From assembly GCF_030816115.1 (NCBI RefSeq), contig NZ_JAUSXQ010000001.1, positions 3,038,001 through 3,102,000 on the forward strand: DNA of 64,000 nucleotides, given 5' to 3'. This document shows positions 17,501-26,926 of this stretch, one piece after another. Below the pieces are notes generated by a model. It had not been told where the DNA came from, did no database searches, and saw only the letters and a list, made by a program, of their open reading frames with translations. Both the position numbers and the translations under genes were made by a program. Each line of letters begins with the position of its first letter. Positions within the stretch are counted from its first letter, which is position 1. This DNA is from Chryseobacterium sp. W4I1. Its GTDB lineage: Bacteria > Bacteroidota > Bacteroidia > Flavobacteriales > Weeksellaceae.

Positions 17501-19255
17501 TTAGTCGATTTTAATTTGGTAAGGCATTTCCATTTTCACTTCAGACTGCAGCTTTTTATCTGTGATCTGCTGAAGAATTTCATAATTGGATTTCCCTATT
17601 TTATTTTTAATGATTCTTGCTGAAATATCATCTTCATTAAGGTCTTTGAAGAATTGCTCAAAAGGAGTCATCCTTTTTGGATATGAACTTGTATGGTAAG
17701 ATTTTAAGCCCGCTTTCTGTGCGGCAAACTTCACTGCATCATTTAATGTCCCCAGTTCGTCTACCAGTCCTATCTGCTTGGCACGTACCCCACTCCATAC
17801 TCTTCCACCTCCGATATTATCAATCTGCTCGAAAGTTTGTTTTCTGTTTTGAGTAACAAAATGTACAAATCTTTTATAAGTACCTTCCACACTTCTGGTG
17901 ATCATATTTACCCCGTAAGGTGAAACGCCATTTAAAGCTGAATAATACTGGGAATTGGCATTAGTAGCAACAATATCTGATCGTATTCCGTTTTTGTTTG
18001 CTATATCCTTATAATAAGGTATCACTCCGAATACTCCGATAGAACCTGTAAGGGTATTCGGTTCTGAGTAGATCTTATCTGCTGCCATCGCAATATAATA
18101 CCCTCCGGAAGCTGCATAATCCCCAAAAGAAACCACTAAAGGTTTTTTCTTTTTCAGCTGCTGCAGTTCAAATAAAATTTCATCTGAAGCATTCGCACTT
18201 CCACCCGGAGAATTGATTCTGAATACTACGGCTTTCACTTTATCATCATTCTGAAGGTCTTTGATATATTTTACATATTTTTCAGAATAGATCTCATTGT
18301 AACCGTCACCATTATTGATTCCTCCTGAAGCATAGAGTATCGCCACTTTCTCTCCGGATTTGTCTTCGTCAGCATAAGAACTGATATATCCTGCCAATGA
18401 TACTTTATTAAGCTTTTCCTTTTCTTCAAGTTTCAGCTTGGATTTGATCATCTCATCGTATTCTGTTTTCTGGATCAGCTTGTCGGCAAGTTTATATTTT
18501 AGCCCCAATTCAGGAATCATCCCGTATAAACTGTCTACAGCAGTTCTGAACTGCGCGGTATCAATTTTTCTTGATACAGCCATTTTCGTCGAAGTATTTT
18601 TCCAGATGTCATTCAAAAGAGTACTTAGCTGCTCTTTATTTTCAGGAGAAATATCATTTCTTAAAAACGGTTCCACTGCAGATTTGAATTTCCCGTGACG
18701 AATCACTTCTATACCGATACCATATTTATCTGCAAAATCTTTAAAAAATGTCACTTCAGTAGCTAAGCCCTTCAGTTCTATCATTCCAGATGGATTAAGA
18801 TAATACTGATCGGCAACAGATCCTAAATAATAAGAGGCCTGTGATACAGCATTTCCGTAAGCATATACAAATTTCCCACTCTTCTTAAAATCTTCAATCG
18901 CATTCCTGATATCATCAATCTGAGTCATTCCGGCATGCAGATCATCAGCTTCAATACTTATCCCTTTAATGTTATCATCCGTCTTTGCTTTATTGATAGC
19001 TTCCAAAACGTCATACAGCATAACGCTCTTGCTCTTATTATTGATATTGAACAGTCCCATTTCTTCTTCTGTAGGGCTGTCAATAATATTGGTTTTTAAA
19101 TTTATTGTAAGAACAGAATTCTTTTTCACAACGGCAGATTTATCATTTCCCATGGAACTAAACACAAGCATCATAATGAAAAAGATGAAAAATACAGCAC
19201 ATAATAGGACAATAGCCACTATATTTGCCAATACATTTTTAAAGAAACTTCTCAT
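17501..19255 (-). CDS. sppA: signal peptide peptidase SppA, 67 kDa type
   Basis: SppA is a membrane-bound serine protease that degrades cleaved signal peptides. From the preferred start (MRSFFKNVLANIVAIVLL) it has about 584 residues, with one N-terminal membrane helix and two tandem S49 peptidase halves as in E. coli. The catalytic Lys lies in the first half (RHGKFKSAVEPF) and the catalytic Ser in the second (DYAASGGYYIAMAADKIY), with GSIGVFG after it. A start 11 codons earlier (19288) would overlap the divergent folK gene, so the internal Met is chosen. Confidence 0.94.
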   Translation of the reverse strand: MRSFFKNVLANIVAIVLLCAVFFIFFIMMLVFSSMGNDKSAVVKKNSVLTINLKTNIIDSPTEEEMGLFNINNKSKSVMLYDVLEAINKAKTDDNIKGISIEADDLHAGMTQIDDIRNAIEDFKKSGKFVYAYGNAVSQASYYLGSVADQYYLNPSGMIELKGLATEVTFFKDFADKYGIGIEVIRHGKFKSAVEPFLRNDISPENKEQLSTLLNDIWKNTSTKMAVSRKIDTAQFRTAVDSLYGMIPELGLKYKLADKLIQKTEYDEMIKSKLKLEEKEKLNKVSLAGYISSYADEDKSGEKVAILYASGGINNGDGYNEIYSEKYVKYIKDLQNDDKVKAVVFRINSPGGSANASDEILFELQQLKKKKPLVVSFGDYAASGGYYIAMAADKIYSEPNTLTGSIGVFGVIPYYKDIANKNGIRSDIVATNANSQYYSALNGVSPYGVNMITRSVEGTYKRFVHFVTQNRKQTFEQIDNIGGGRVWSGVRAKQIGLVDELGTLNDAVKFAAQKAGLKSYHTSSYPKRMTPFEQFFKDLNEDDISARIIKNKIGKSNYEILQQITDKKLQSEVKMEMPYQIKID

Positions 19256-19276
19256 ATATTCAATCAATTTTCTAAT

Positions 19277-19693
19277 ATGTCGCAGCATAGGGTAGTTTTG
19301 TTACTAGGAAGTAACCTGGGAGATCAAAAAAAAAATTTAGAGCTCGCCTTAGAGAAGATCGGGGATCGCGGAAATAAGATATCACAAATAAGCGAATTTT
19401 TAATAACCGAACCTGTAGAATTTGTTAGTTCCAATATTTTTTGTAATATTGCATCAGTAATATTCACGCATCTTTCGCCTATTCAATTGCTTGATTTTGT
19501 TAAAGGTATTGAAGTGGGGATGGGAAGAATTAATGATTCATCAACATCTGAAAGCTATAGCGATAGAATAATAGATATTGATATCATTACATATAATGAT
19601 TTGAAATTCAAATCTGAAAGATTGGAGATACCCCATCAAAAACATTTGTTTGAAAGGGAATTTTCTAAAATATTATTGAAAGATTTTATCTAA
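19277..19693 (+). CDS. folK: 2-amino-4-hydroxy-6-hydroxymethyldihydropteridine pyrophosphokinase
   Basis: FolK transfers pyrophosphate from ATP to the hydroxymethylpterin precursor in folate synthesis. The 138-residue protein has the family motifs LLLGSNLGDQKKNLELAL at the start, and DIDIITYNDLKF plus LEIPHQKHLFEREF near the end (HPPK signature RDxDxDIxxxxD appears as DRIIDIDIITYND). It is divergent from sppA with only 21 bases between starts, and is followed by the porin genes after 21 bases. Confidence 0.95.
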   Translation: MSQHRVVLLLGSNLGDQKKNLELALEKIGDRGNKISQISEFLITEPVEFVSSNIFCNIASVIFTHLSPIQLLDFVKGIEVGMGRINDSSTSESYSDRIIDIDIITYNDLKFKSERLEIPHQKHLFEREFSKILLKDFI

Positions 19694-19714
19694 ATAAAAC
19701 ATAAAACATACAGT

Positions 19715-20824
19715 ATGAAATTAGGTTTATTATTATTGGCCGCACTTCCTATCACAGCTTATGCTCAGGACAGTACCACAGTAAACTCATCAACCGAGTA
19801 TCCTAATACCTTTTCTTCAGGTTCCGCTAACGTACAGCCATTCAACAATAAGTCCAGACGTTTCAACGATTGGTCTATTTCCGTTGGTGGAGGTGCAGCA
19901 TTTATGGCACATTCCGATCTTACCTCTTTTTATGACAAAAAGGTGAATTGGGGATATAATGCCTATGTAAGTGTCGACAAGCAGATCACGCATGCTTTTG
20001 GATTGAGCCTTATCTATCAGAGAGGTGAAACAAAACAAAAAGCAAAGCTAGGAGGTGCAGCGGGAGCAGCAGCAGGCGTTGGAACAGCAACTACGAAATT
20101 TGACCAGGTTGCTTTGATGGGAGACGTCAACTTTTCTAATTTATTGAGAAGAGTTGACAATCATTCTCCTTACAGATGGGCTTTACACGGATATGCAGGA
20201 ATTGGATTCCAAGGGTACAATACTTCTCTGCATGACGGAAATGAGTACAGATGGAGTGACAGCCCTAAAAGAGTACCTTTATTTATCAAAAAGGATTTCG
20301 ATATTAACTCTCTATTCTACCAGTTCGGAGTAGGAATGAAGTACAACGTTTCCAGACTTATTGACATCGAAGCCAGAACAATGTATATCATAAGCGGCGA
20401 TGATGAATTTGACGGAGGCGGATGGGCCGATCCAAACGACTACGACCCAGCTACTCCAGGCTCAAAGTACAACATGATCAGCGATTCAAGATCTGATAAT
20501 GCATGGACTGTGACGTTAGGAGTTTCTTTCAAATTAGGAAAACAATTATCTCACCTGGCATGGCATGACCCGCTTCAGGAAGCATATTACAGAACCAGCG
20601 TTTTAGAAAACGCATCTCAGGATCTGGTTGTATGTGAAAAAGGCGACGCAGATAATGACGGCGTATGTGATGACTGGGACAGACAGCTAGATACTCCTGC
20701 AGGAGCAAGAGTGGATGGTGCCGGTGTAGCTCTGGATATGGATCTTGACGGTGTTATAGATTTATATGACAAGTGTGTAACGGTTCCCGGGCCTGTTGAA
20801 AACAACGGTTGTCCTACAAAATAG
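19715..20824 (+). CDS. OmpA-like porin barrel lacking the OmpA C-terminal domain
   Basis: This 369-residue outer membrane protein has a signal peptide (about 1-17, ending AYAQ), an N-terminal beta-barrel (about 20-295) and one thrombospondin type 3-like calcium-binding segment (DADNDGVCDDWD, LDMDLDGVIDLYDKC, ending VENNGCPTK). It then stops, where its downstream neighbour continues into a peptidoglycan-binding OmpA domain. The two share long identical stretches such as RVDNHSPYRWALHGYAG, so they are a tandem duplication. No remnant of the lost domain is visible in the 67 bases between them. The barrel could still sit in the outer membrane but could not bind peptidoglycan. Confidence 0.87.
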   Translation: MKLGLLLLAALPITAYAQDSTTVNSSTEYPNTFSSGSANVQPFNNKSRRFNDWSISVGGGAAFMAHSDLTSFYDKKVNWGYNAYVSVDKQITHAFGLSLIYQRGETKQKAKLGGAAGAAAGVGTATTKFDQVALMGDVNFSNLLRRVDNHSPYRWALHGYAGIGFQGYNTSLHDGNEYRWSDSPKRVPLFIKKDFDINSLFYQFGVGMKYNVSRLIDIEARTMYIISGDDEFDGGGWADPNDYDPATPGSKYNMISDSRSDNAWTVTLGVSFKLGKQLSHLAWHDPLQEAYYRTSVLENASQDLVVCEKGDADNDGVCDDWDRQLDTPAGARVDGAGVALDMDLDGVIDLYDKCVTVPGPVENNGCPTK

Positions 20825-20891
20825 TAAACAGCCTAAAACTGTTTATTACAAATAACAAATCATTTAATTAACTAAAATAAAAAAATACACT

Positions 20892-22328
20892 ATGAAATTA
20901 AGTTTAGCAATTGTTGCATTAGCAATGGCAATTCCTACCGCCAGCTACGCACAAGACTCAACAGCAGTTTCAACTGGAGAATATCCAAACACATTTTCTT
21001 CTGGTTCTGCCAACGTTTCTCCGTTTACTAATCAGTCTAAAAGATTTAACGATTGGTCTATTTCAGCAGGTGCTGGTGTACCATTGATCCAATCGGCTGA
21101 TTTAACTTCTATCAAAAACGGTAACGGGAAGAACCTTTTTGGATACTCAGCCTATGTAAGTATTGATAAAGCGATCACACATGCGTTCGGTTTAAAATTA
21201 CAATATGACAGAGGTGAAACTAGACAAGGATGGTTTAATACCAAAGATGCTGCTCCTGATGCTACTGCCGTAGGTGCAAGAACTCAGTATGATGCGATCT
21301 CATTATTAGGAGATATCAATTTCTCTAATCTATTAAGAAGAGTTGACAACCATTCTCCTTACAGATGGGCACTTCATGGGTATGCAGGTGTAGGTACTAT
21401 TGCTTACAGAGCATACCAGAAAGACATTAAAGGACAGAGACTGGCTACTGAAGTTAAGCCATTCAAGTTAGGATCAATGTTTATGCAGGCTGGTGCCGGT
21501 TTAAAATATAAGATCAACAGAAGATTAGATCTTGAAGGTAGACTAATGTATGTAGTAACCGGTGACGATGAATTCGACGGTGGAGGTGACAAATACAGTG
21601 CGATCAACAAACGTGAAGAGCAGGTATCTGACAACTTCTTCAATGCTACTTTAGGTATTACATTGAAATTAGGAAAACACGAATCTCACCTAATGTGGCA
21701 TGACCCACTTCAGGAAATCTATTACAAACTTGATGTTTTGGCTAACAAAAACCAGGATATTGAAGTATGTAAAAAAGGTGATGCTGATAACGATGGAGTT
21801 TGTGACGATTGGGACAGACAGCTTGATACTCCTGCTGGTGCAAGAGTGGATGGTGCTGGTGTTGCTCTTGATACTGACCTTGATGGTGTAATCGACCTTT
21901 ACGACAAGTGTGTAACTGTTCCTGGACCTGTTGAAAACAACGGATGTCCTACAACAACTACAGGACCTGTAGTAGAAACAGAAACTAAACTTGAAGGAAT
22001 TGAGTTTGATTTAAATTCTGACAGAATTTTACCTTCAAACACTCCAATCTTGAATAACGCTGTTAACTATATTAATTCTTCAACAGGTTCTTATAGCGTA
22101 ATTGGTGCTACTGATACAAGAGGTACTGATGCTTATAACCAGAAACTTTCTGAAAGAAGAGCAAATAATGTTAAGAGCTACCTGATCAAAAACGGAGTTC
22201 AGACTGGAAAAATCAATGCAATAGGAAAAGGTGAAAAAGACCTTAAATATCCTGAATGTGAACCAGCTACTAAGTGCCCTGAATGGAAAAACAGAGCCAA
22301 CAGAAGAGTATACTTCGAAGCTAAATAA
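20892..22328 (+). CDS. OmpA family outer membrane protein
   Basis: This 478-residue protein has a signal peptide (about 1-20, ending SYAQ), an eight-stranded-type barrel (about 25-295), thrombospondin type 3-like repeats with DADNDGVCDDWD and DTDLDGVIDLYDKC (about 298-355), and a complete C-terminal OmpA domain (about 368-478). The latter has GATDTRGTDAYNQKLSERRA and NRRVYFEAK, which bind peptidoglycan. It likely links outer membrane and cell wall and is probably abundant. It follows a truncated paralogue and ends at a strong terminator. Confidence 0.93.
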   Translation: MKLSLAIVALAMAIPTASYAQDSTAVSTGEYPNTFSSGSANVSPFTNQSKRFNDWSISAGAGVPLIQSADLTSIKNGNGKNLFGYSAYVSIDKAITHAFGLKLQYDRGETRQGWFNTKDAAPDATAVGARTQYDAISLLGDINFSNLLRRVDNHSPYRWALHGYAGVGTIAYRAYQKDIKGQRLATEVKPFKLGSMFMQAGAGLKYKINRRLDLEGRLMYVVTGDDEFDGGGDKYSAINKREEQVSDNFFNATLGITLKLGKHESHLMWHDPLQEIYYKLDVLANKNQDIEVCKKGDADNDGVCDDWDRQLDTPAGARVDGAGVALDTDLDGVIDLYDKCVTVPGPVENNGCPTTTTGPVVETETKLEGIEFDLNSDRILPSNTPILNNAVNYINSSTGSYSVIGATDTRGTDAYNQKLSERRANNVKSYLIKNGVQTGKINAIGKGEKDLKYPECEPATKCPEWKNRANRRVYFEAK

Positions 22329-22350
22329 TAACTTTTTAGTAAATATATCA

Positions 22351-22376
22351 AAGCCGTGCCCAGCACGGCTTTTTTT
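22351..22376 (+). terminator. intrinsic terminator of the porin genes
   Basis: AGCCGTGC pairs with GCACGGCT around a two-base CC core loop, followed by seven T, 25 bases after the OmpA gene stop. Confidence 0.92.
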
Positions 22377-22404
22377 GTTGTAATACTTTTATTACTTTTA
22401 CCCT

Positions 22405-24318
22405 ATGATTTCTCAACAGGATTTTCAGAAATTAAAATATGATACCCTAAAATATTTTTGGGGCTATGATCATTTCAGAGATTCTCAGGAAGAAATCATT
22501 AATGCTGTTATCAATGAAAATGACAGCCTTGTCCTGTTGCCAACCGGTGCCGGAAAATCACTCTGTTACCAGCTTCCTGCCTTACTGAAGGAAGGAACCT
22601 GTCTCGTAATCTCACCTCTTCTTGCTTTAATGAAAGATCAGGTAAGCCAGCTTAAACACCGGGGGATAGAAGCAGAATATCTCTCTTCCGAACTGGATGA
22701 GTATGATGCTGAATCCATCTATGACCGTTGCAAGGATGGTCTTACCAAGCTCCTCTATGTATCGCCGGAAAGATTAACCAACAGCCAGTTTTTACAGAAT
22801 ATTGAAGAAATTCAACTCTCCTTTATTGCCGTAGATGAGGCGCATTGTATTTCAGAATGGGGACAGGATTTCAGACCAAGTTATCAAAACATCAAAGAAT
22901 TCCGAAAAAACCATCCGAAGATTCCATGTTTAGCCTTAACGGCAACGGCGACTCCCAAAGTGCTGGAAGAGATTAAAAATAAACTGGAGCTGAAAAAACC
23001 TACCGTCTTTCAAAAAAGTTTTAAGAGAGAAAATATCAGGATGTTTATGGACGAAGTTTCCGATAAATTCCAACGTGTATTGGATATTTTAAAACACAAT
23101 AATGATTCCGGGATTGTTTACGTAAGAACCAGGAAAGATGCAGAAATGCTGGCAGAATTCCTCAAAAAAAATCACGTCGACAACGTAGATTATTTTCATG
23201 CAGGTTTAACCACGAAGGAAAAAAATACCAGGCAGTCTATCTGGAATAAAAGTGACAGCCATGTTCTGATCTCAACCAACGCTTTTGGTATGGGGATAGA
23301 CAAGGACAATGTTCGTTTTGTGATCCACTATTCTCCTGCACCATCACTGGAAAACTATTATCAGGAAATCGGACGGGCGGGAAGAGATGGAAAAGACAGT
23401 TTTGCATTCCTTCTCTGGAATAAGCAGGAACTTCTTAATTTTGACGAAATCTTAAAAAACCAGATTCCCAATAAAGTTGAATTTTTAAAGATCATTACTT
23501 ACCTCTACTCTATTTTCCAGGTGGCAGAATATGAGCTGCCGGAAAAAGTATTCCAACTGAATGTTCAGGGAATACAGAATTTCACCAGACTGTCAAAAGC
23601 AAAGATCAGCAATGTGCTCAACTTTCTCCACAATCAGGAAATCATCTATCATAGCGACAACAAAAGCCTGTCCTCACTGGAATTACTTTTTAATGCTGAT
23701 GAAATAGACCAGCTGCCACAGAAAGATGCTTATTTCATAGAGCTTCTGCTTCGTACCATATCAGGAATTACCACACACAAGGTAATGTTCAGCGAACAGC
23801 AGGTAAGCAATAAGATCGGGATAAGTGTTCCTCTTATCAAAGAACGGCTGAAAGAACTTCAGCAGAAAAATTATCTGGAATATGTAGACGGAGCACTCTC
23901 AAGCATTAAGTTCCTGAAACCGCGTGATGAAAGAGTGATCAATTCAGCCTACTGGAAACTTTTCGAACATATCCAAAAGAATAAGATCCAGAAATGGGAA
24001 GAGATGAAGTTTTTTATAGAAAATAATGATTACTGTAAAATGAAACTTGTCCTCGCCTACTTTGGGGAAAAGAATACAAAAAACTGTGGTCAGTGTTCAG
24101 TTTGTGAAAAGAATAAACAGTCGATTTTCGGAAAAAATATTTCCCAACAGATTATTAATCTATTGGCAAAAAAATCATCAACGATCGAAGAGCTTTCTGT
24201 ACAGCTCAACTACCATTCTAAAAACAATATTTTAGAAAATCTGATTTTTCTTTTAGATTCAGGAAAAGTAAAAATGCTGAATTTCAGAACGTATGCGCTG
24301 AATAATGAGCAATTGTAG
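22405..24318 (+). CDS. recQ: ATP-dependent DNA helicase RecQ, short form
   Basis: RecQ unwinds DNA 3' to 5' in recombination and repair. The 637-residue protein has the helicase motifs LLPTGAGKSLCYQLPAL (about 43-59), VDEAHCISEWGQDFRP, TATATP, and QEIGRAGRDG. A RecQ C-terminal zinc-binding part follows with four Cys in YCKMKL, NCGQCSVC, then a winged-helix. The HRDC domain found at the end of E. coli RecQ is missing; the protein ends in a short helix-turn-helix-like segment (SSTIEELSVQLNYHSKNNIL). Such short RecQs are common in Flavobacteriia next to a longer paralogue. Confidence 0.93.
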   Translation: MISQQDFQKLKYDTLKYFWGYDHFRDSQEEIINAVINENDSLVLLPTGAGKSLCYQLPALLKEGTCLVISPLLALMKDQVSQLKHRGIEAEYLSSELDEYDAESIYDRCKDGLTKLLYVSPERLTNSQFLQNIEEIQLSFIAVDEAHCISEWGQDFRPSYQNIKEFRKNHPKIPCLALTATATPKVLEEIKNKLELKKPTVFQKSFKRENIRMFMDEVSDKFQRVLDILKHNNDSGIVYVRTRKDAEMLAEFLKKNHVDNVDYFHAGLTTKEKNTRQSIWNKSDSHVLISTNAFGMGIDKDNVRFVIHYSPAPSLENYYQEIGRAGRDGKDSFAFLLWNKQELLNFDEILKNQIPNKVEFLKIITYLYSIFQVAEYELPEKVFQLNVQGIQNFTRLSKAKISNVLNFLHNQEIIYHSDNKSLSSLELLFNADEIDQLPQKDAYFIELLLRTISGITTHKVMFSEQQVSNKIGISVPLIKERLKELQQKNYLEYVDGALSSIKFLKPRDERVINSAYWKLFEHIQKNKIQKWEEMKFFIENNDYCKMKLVLAYFGEKNTKNCGQCSVCEKNKQSIFGKNISQQIINLLAKKSSTIEELSVQLNYHSKNNILENLIFLLDSGKVKMLNFRTYALNNEQL

Positions 24319-24330
24319 CCAATCGTCAAT

Positions 24331-24479
24331 GGTAGAATTTTAGATTTTAGACATCAGATACCAGACTTTAAAATCAAGAGTTTTACACTCATACAATCTA
24401 AAACGCTCTCACTCAAATCTTACCTTCTCTAAAATCCTAAAACTCTCAAACACTCTTACTCCCAACCCCTAAAAACCCT
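24331..24479. repeat. degenerate 7-base-period intergenic repeat
   Basis: The gap between recQ and fmt is filled by imperfect seven-base words, for example GATTTTA then GACATCA then GATACCA, and later CTAAAAT then CCTAAAA then CTCTCAA. No reading frame or RNA is seen. Similar stretches occur at five other gaps in the window. Confidence 0.6.
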
Positions 24480-24487
24480 TATCTTTG
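24480..24487 (+). promoter_or_regulatory. -7 promoter element of fmt
   Basis: TATCTTTG is an exact TAnnTTTG and ends only four bases before the fmt ATG, so the transcript probably starts at or very near the initiation codon. Confidence 0.65.
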
Positions 24488-24491
24488 CATT

Positions 24492-25439
24492 ATGAAATCA
24501 TTGAAAGTTGTTTTTTTAGGAACCCCGGAATTTGCAAAAACTTCTTTGGAGGCTATCCATCAGTCCAGTCATGAAGTAGTAGGCGTAGTAACCGTTGCAG
24601 ACAAAGCCAGTGGCCGTGGGCAGAAGATCAATCAGTCCCCTGTAAAAGTATATGCTTCGGAAAATAATATTCCTGTTTTCCAGCCGGAAAAACTGAGAAA
24701 TCCTGAATTTTTAGAGAATCTTAGAAAACTTGATGCTGATGTTTTTGTGGTAGTTGCTTTCAGAATGATGCCCAAAGTCCTTTTTGAAATGCCTAGAATG
24801 GGAACTTTCAACCTTCATGCTTCCCTTCTCCCTGATTACAGAGGAGCAGCACCTATTAATTATGCTGTGATCAACGGTGAAGAAAAAACCGGAGCCACCA
24901 CATTTTTTATCAATGAAAAAATAGACGAAGGAAATATTCTTCTGCAGGAGGAACTGACCATTTTACCAGATGAAAATGCAGGAAGCCTTCATGACCGGTT
25001 AATGGAGATGGGATCAAAATTAGTGGTCAAAACACTTGACGGCCTTGCAGAAAATTCTATTGTGGAAAAACCGCAGCCCAAAGTAGAGCATCCTAAAAAT
25101 GCTTATAAAATTTTCAAAGAAGACACTAAAATAGACTGGACTAAAAGTTCAAAGGAAGTGCATCAGTTTGTTTTAGGAATGTCTCCTTATCCTGCAGCTT
25201 TTACTACTTTAAAAATTGGAAGTGAAGAAAAGACCTTGAAGATATTCCTTGGTAAATATGAAGTTTCCAATCATGACAAAACACCTGGAACACTTGATAT
25301 TTCAAAAAACACTTTTAAAATTTATACTAAAGATGGTATTTATGAACCTTTAGAACTTCAATTGGAAGGAAAGAAAAGGATGGGCATTAAGGATCTCCTC
25401 AATGGCTTTAAAGATTTTACAGACTGCGAAATTAAATAA
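24492..25439 (+). CDS. fmt: methionyl-tRNA formyltransferase
   Basis: Fmt adds a formyl group from 10-formyl-tetrahydrofolate to the initiator Met-tRNA. The 315-residue protein has the N-terminal formyltransferase domain with FLGTPEFAKTSLEAI, the catalytic FNLHASLLPDYRGAAPI (Asn, His) with the later catalytic Asp in FFINEKIDEGNILL, and a C-terminal OB-like domain with KIDWTKSSKEVHQFVLGMSPYP. Length is usual. It is monocistronic between a near-leaderless promoter and a strong terminator. Confidence 0.97.
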   Translation: MKSLKVVFLGTPEFAKTSLEAIHQSSHEVVGVVTVADKASGRGQKINQSPVKVYASENNIPVFQPEKLRNPEFLENLRKLDADVFVVVAFRMMPKVLFEMPRMGTFNLHASLLPDYRGAAPINYAVINGEEKTGATTFFINEKIDEGNILLQEELTILPDENAGSLHDRLMEMGSKLVVKTLDGLAENSIVEKPQPKVEHPKNAYKIFKEDTKIDWTKSSKEVHQFVLGMSPYPAAFTTLKIGSEEKTLKIFLGKYEVSNHDKTPGTLDISKNTFKIYTKDGIYEPLELQLEGKKRMGIKDLLNGFKDFTDCEIK

Positions 25440-25452
25440 TCAACAATACAAT

Positions 25453-25479
25453 AAAACTCAAGCAAAAGCTTGAGTTTTA
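25453..25479. terminator. bidirectional intrinsic terminator
   Basis: AAAACTCAAGC pairs perfectly with GCTTGAGTTTT, between the convergent fmt and NTF2-like genes. Confidence 0.9.
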
Positions 25480-25508
25480 TCATTTTTGAAAAACATATTT
25501 ATTTAATA

Positions 25509-25898
25509 TTACTTCATCGCATTGTTTACAGTCTGGCTGTCTACAAACTGTTCAAAGCTGATTATTTTTCCGTTTTCTAATTTCCAGATATGGGCTGCTC
25601 TGGCTTCGAAATATTGATTCGTGATTTTATAAGTCCCCTTATAAGTCCCATAAGCAACTACGGTATTTCCATCAGCAACATAGTTTTCAGGAACAAATTT
25701 ATAATCGATCCATTCGTCTGCTAGTCTGTTAAAAACACCTTTAGCAATATTATCTAATCCAATGTAGGTTCCTGCGTAAGGAAAGCCGGCAGCTTCTGTC
25801 CAGGAAATACTTTCAGACGCATAGTTCGCTAAGTTTCTCCCGTTTTCTTCTGAAGTTTTACCCTCGTAAGTACTTTTTATAATTTCCAGATTGGTCAT
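25509..25898 (-). CDS. NTF2-like (SnoaL-type) protein
   Basis: This 129-residue protein has the NTF2/SnoaL cone fold: a helical start (TNLEIIKSTYEGKTSEENGRN), a YASESISWTEAAGFPYAGTYIG strand-loop, then beta strands VVAYGTYKGTYKIT and AHIWKLENGKIISFEQFVDSQ. Proteins of this type bind or isomerise small molecules; no catalytic assignment is possible. It lies 61 bases downstream of the MBL-fold gene on the same strand and may be co-transcribed with it. Confidence 0.82.
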   Translation of the reverse strand: MTNLEIIKSTYEGKTSEENGRNLANYASESISWTEAAGFPYAGTYIGLDNIAKGVFNRLADEWIDYKFVPENYVADGNTVVAYGTYKGTYKITNQYFEARAAHIWKLENGKIISFEQFVDSQTVNNAMK

Positions 25899-25959
25899 AC
25901 CTTCTTTTTTTTAAAACAGCTTGACAATATACTGAGCATCATCAGGCTTAAGATTATTC

Positions 25960-26799
25960 TTACCATTTCATTTCTCCTGTATTCACTTTTGCGCCTATCT
26001 GAAGGGCAGTTTCAAAAGTAAGAGCAGGGTATTTTACTTTTAATGCTTTGATTAATTCTTCAGAACTTTTATTTGTTTTCAAAGCCTCTTCATAAAACTG
26101 AAGGTAATTTTTAGTGTGCGTTACTGCTTTTAAATTAAAATCAGAATCAGAGTTTGCATGGGCAGGAATTACAATTTCAGGATGCAAAGATTCGATCCTA
26201 TCTAAAATCTTGATCCATTCATTTCTGGATTCCCTGGTTTGAGAATCTGCAGTCCAAAGATGAAAACCGGTTCCAAAAACATTGATTCCACCTAGAACTG
26301 TTTTTGCAGCAGGTATCCAGACAAAAGTTCTTGCAGGAAACTCTTCCAATCCTACAACTTCAAGCTTTTCTCCTTCTAATTCAATAGTATTACCTATCAA
26401 AACCTGTGGTAAAACAACATTATTGGTAATGGCATTTCCAAGTCTACCGCCCCAAACCTCCAGCTTTTTCTGTGATGTCTTTTGGATATGCTCTACCGTT
26501 GCAGGAGATGCATAAACTGTAACTTCCGGAAAGTATTTTTTGAAAACCTGTAATCCAAAATAAAAATCAGGATCACCATGAGAAACATAGATAGTGGTTA
26601 ATTTTTTACCGGAATTTTTAATTTCCTGTGCTACATTTTCTGCGTCAGCCAAAGTAAACTGAGCATCGATTAAAACAGCATCTCCTTTTCCTGATATAAG
26701 AACCGATGCAACGCCGAAGCTGTTTTCATCAGCATTATAAATACTGTAAGTAAACCCGTTATCTGCTTTGATTGTTCTGAATTTTTGTTGTGCTTCCAT
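25960..26799 (-). CDS. MBL-fold protein with altered metal site
   Basis: This 279-residue protein has the metallo-beta-lactamase fold, but its metal motif is unusual. Where hydrolases have HxHxDH it has HGDPDF (about residues 74-79), keeping the first His and the Asp only. The usual metal-bridging Asp after the beta strand (GDxxF) is replaced, giving GGINVFG, and the late His is in VIPAHANSDSDF. The family occurs widely with this HGDPD(F/Y)YFG pattern, so it is a distinct subfamily and not decay. Metal binding may be mononuclear or absent. It lies between a Crp/Fnr gene and an NTF2-like gene on the same strand, which suggests a small regulated unit. Confidence 0.8.
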   Translation of the reverse strand: MEAQQKFRTIKADNGFTYSIYNADENSFGVASVLISGKGDAVLIDAQFTLADAENVAQEIKNSGKKLTTIYVSHGDPDFYFGLQVFKKYFPEVTVYASPATVEHIQKTSQKKLEVWGGRLGNAITNNVVLPQVLIGNTIELEGEKLEVVGLEEFPARTFVWIPAAKTVLGGINVFGTGFHLWTADSQTRESRNEWIKILDRIESLHPEIVIPAHANSDSDFNLKAVTHTKNYLQFYEEALKTNKSSEELIKALKVKYPALTFETALQIGAKVNTGEMKW

Positions 26800-26926
26800 T
26801 TTTTTTAATAATAAAGTTGTGATTAGTATTAATATGCTTTAAGCCTTTTGTACTTAAAATGAGTACTGCAAAGATGCATAGAAGGGACTCTTCAAAACAT
26901 TGAACTAGGTCAATAAATGGAAATAA

